DNA of 5,567 nucleotides from Bacteroidota bacterium (GTDB lineage: Bacteria > Bacteroidota > Bacteroidia > Flavobacteriales_F > PHOS-HE28). Positions 5,512 to 5,567 of the stretch are shown here, piece by piece; position 1 is the stretch's first letter, and the number at the start of each line of letters is the position of its first letter. Below the pieces are notes generated by a model that worked only from the letters and a program-made list of their open reading frames with translations, had not been told where the DNA came from and ran no database searches. The stretch lies in contig JAEYYE010000102.1 of NCBI GenBank assembly GCA_023430945.1, positions 1 to 5,567 on the forward strand, in the 5' to 3' direction. Position numbers and translations under genes: made by a program.

Positions 5512-5567
5512 TTGGACCTGTTCATTGCAATATTACGATGAATGGGGTTCCGATCGCAAGCCAGGAC
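5512..5567 (-). promoter_or_regulatory. Candidate promoter and operator of the ArsR gene
   Basis: On the minus strand, TAATATTG (5535-5528) differs by one base from the Bacteroidota -7 element TAnnTTTG and lies 16 bases before the ATG. CTTG, 21 bases upstream of it, could be the -33 element. The same spot carries an inverted repeat, TTCAT and ATGAA separated by 12 bases, and the palindrome ATTGCAAT. A dyad over the -7 element is where an autoregulating ArsR protein would be expected to bind. The motifs are short, so this is a weak call. Confidence 0.35.

Overview
The window looks like chromosomal DNA from a member of the Bacteroidota with medium to high GC. The clues are a SMUG2-type (DUF4918) glycosylase, a DUF2490 outer-membrane protein, and small lipoproteins with a Bacteroidota-like Lys-Glu after the lipid-bearing Cys. 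Most genes also lack recognisable Shine-Dalgarno sites. No phage, plasmid, CRISPR, tRNA or rRNA signature is visible. Every supported gene reads on the minus strand, so the account below runs from right to left.

From the right edge: an ArsR-family repressor (5149-5511) has two Cys-x-Cys pairs. A 61-residue hypothetical protein ending in a Cys-containing tail (4943-5128) follows it after 20 bases. Next is a 435-base stretch without a gene (4508-4942). It holds two diverged, inverted copies of a hairpin-forming repeat about 100 bases long. Then come a SMUG2-family DNA glycosylase (3803-4507), a short gap with a hairpin, and a long-chain acyl-CoA synthetase (1958-3718).

The left third is a tight gene cluster. 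Two tandem paralogous small lipoproteins (1506-1925 and 1087-1491) lead into a DUF2490 protein (350-1087) and the N-terminal part of a SCO1/SenC copper protein (353 to beyond the left edge). Spacings are 14 bases, a 1-base overlap and a 4-base overlap, so these four are probably co-transcribed and partly translationally coupled. The acyl-CoA synthetase lies only 32 bases upstream and may share the transcript. All four products of the cluster are expected in the cell envelope: two lipoproteins, one outer-membrane or periplasmic barrel, and one membrane-anchored thioredoxin-fold protein.

Two signals cut across the genes. The tetramer GATC is extremely frequent, about 135 sites by hand count against about 22 expected by chance, both inside and outside genes. 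The inverted repeat pair in the gene-free stretch keeps its folding pattern while the stem sequence changes, which points to a structured, genome-dispersed element not explained by the genes.
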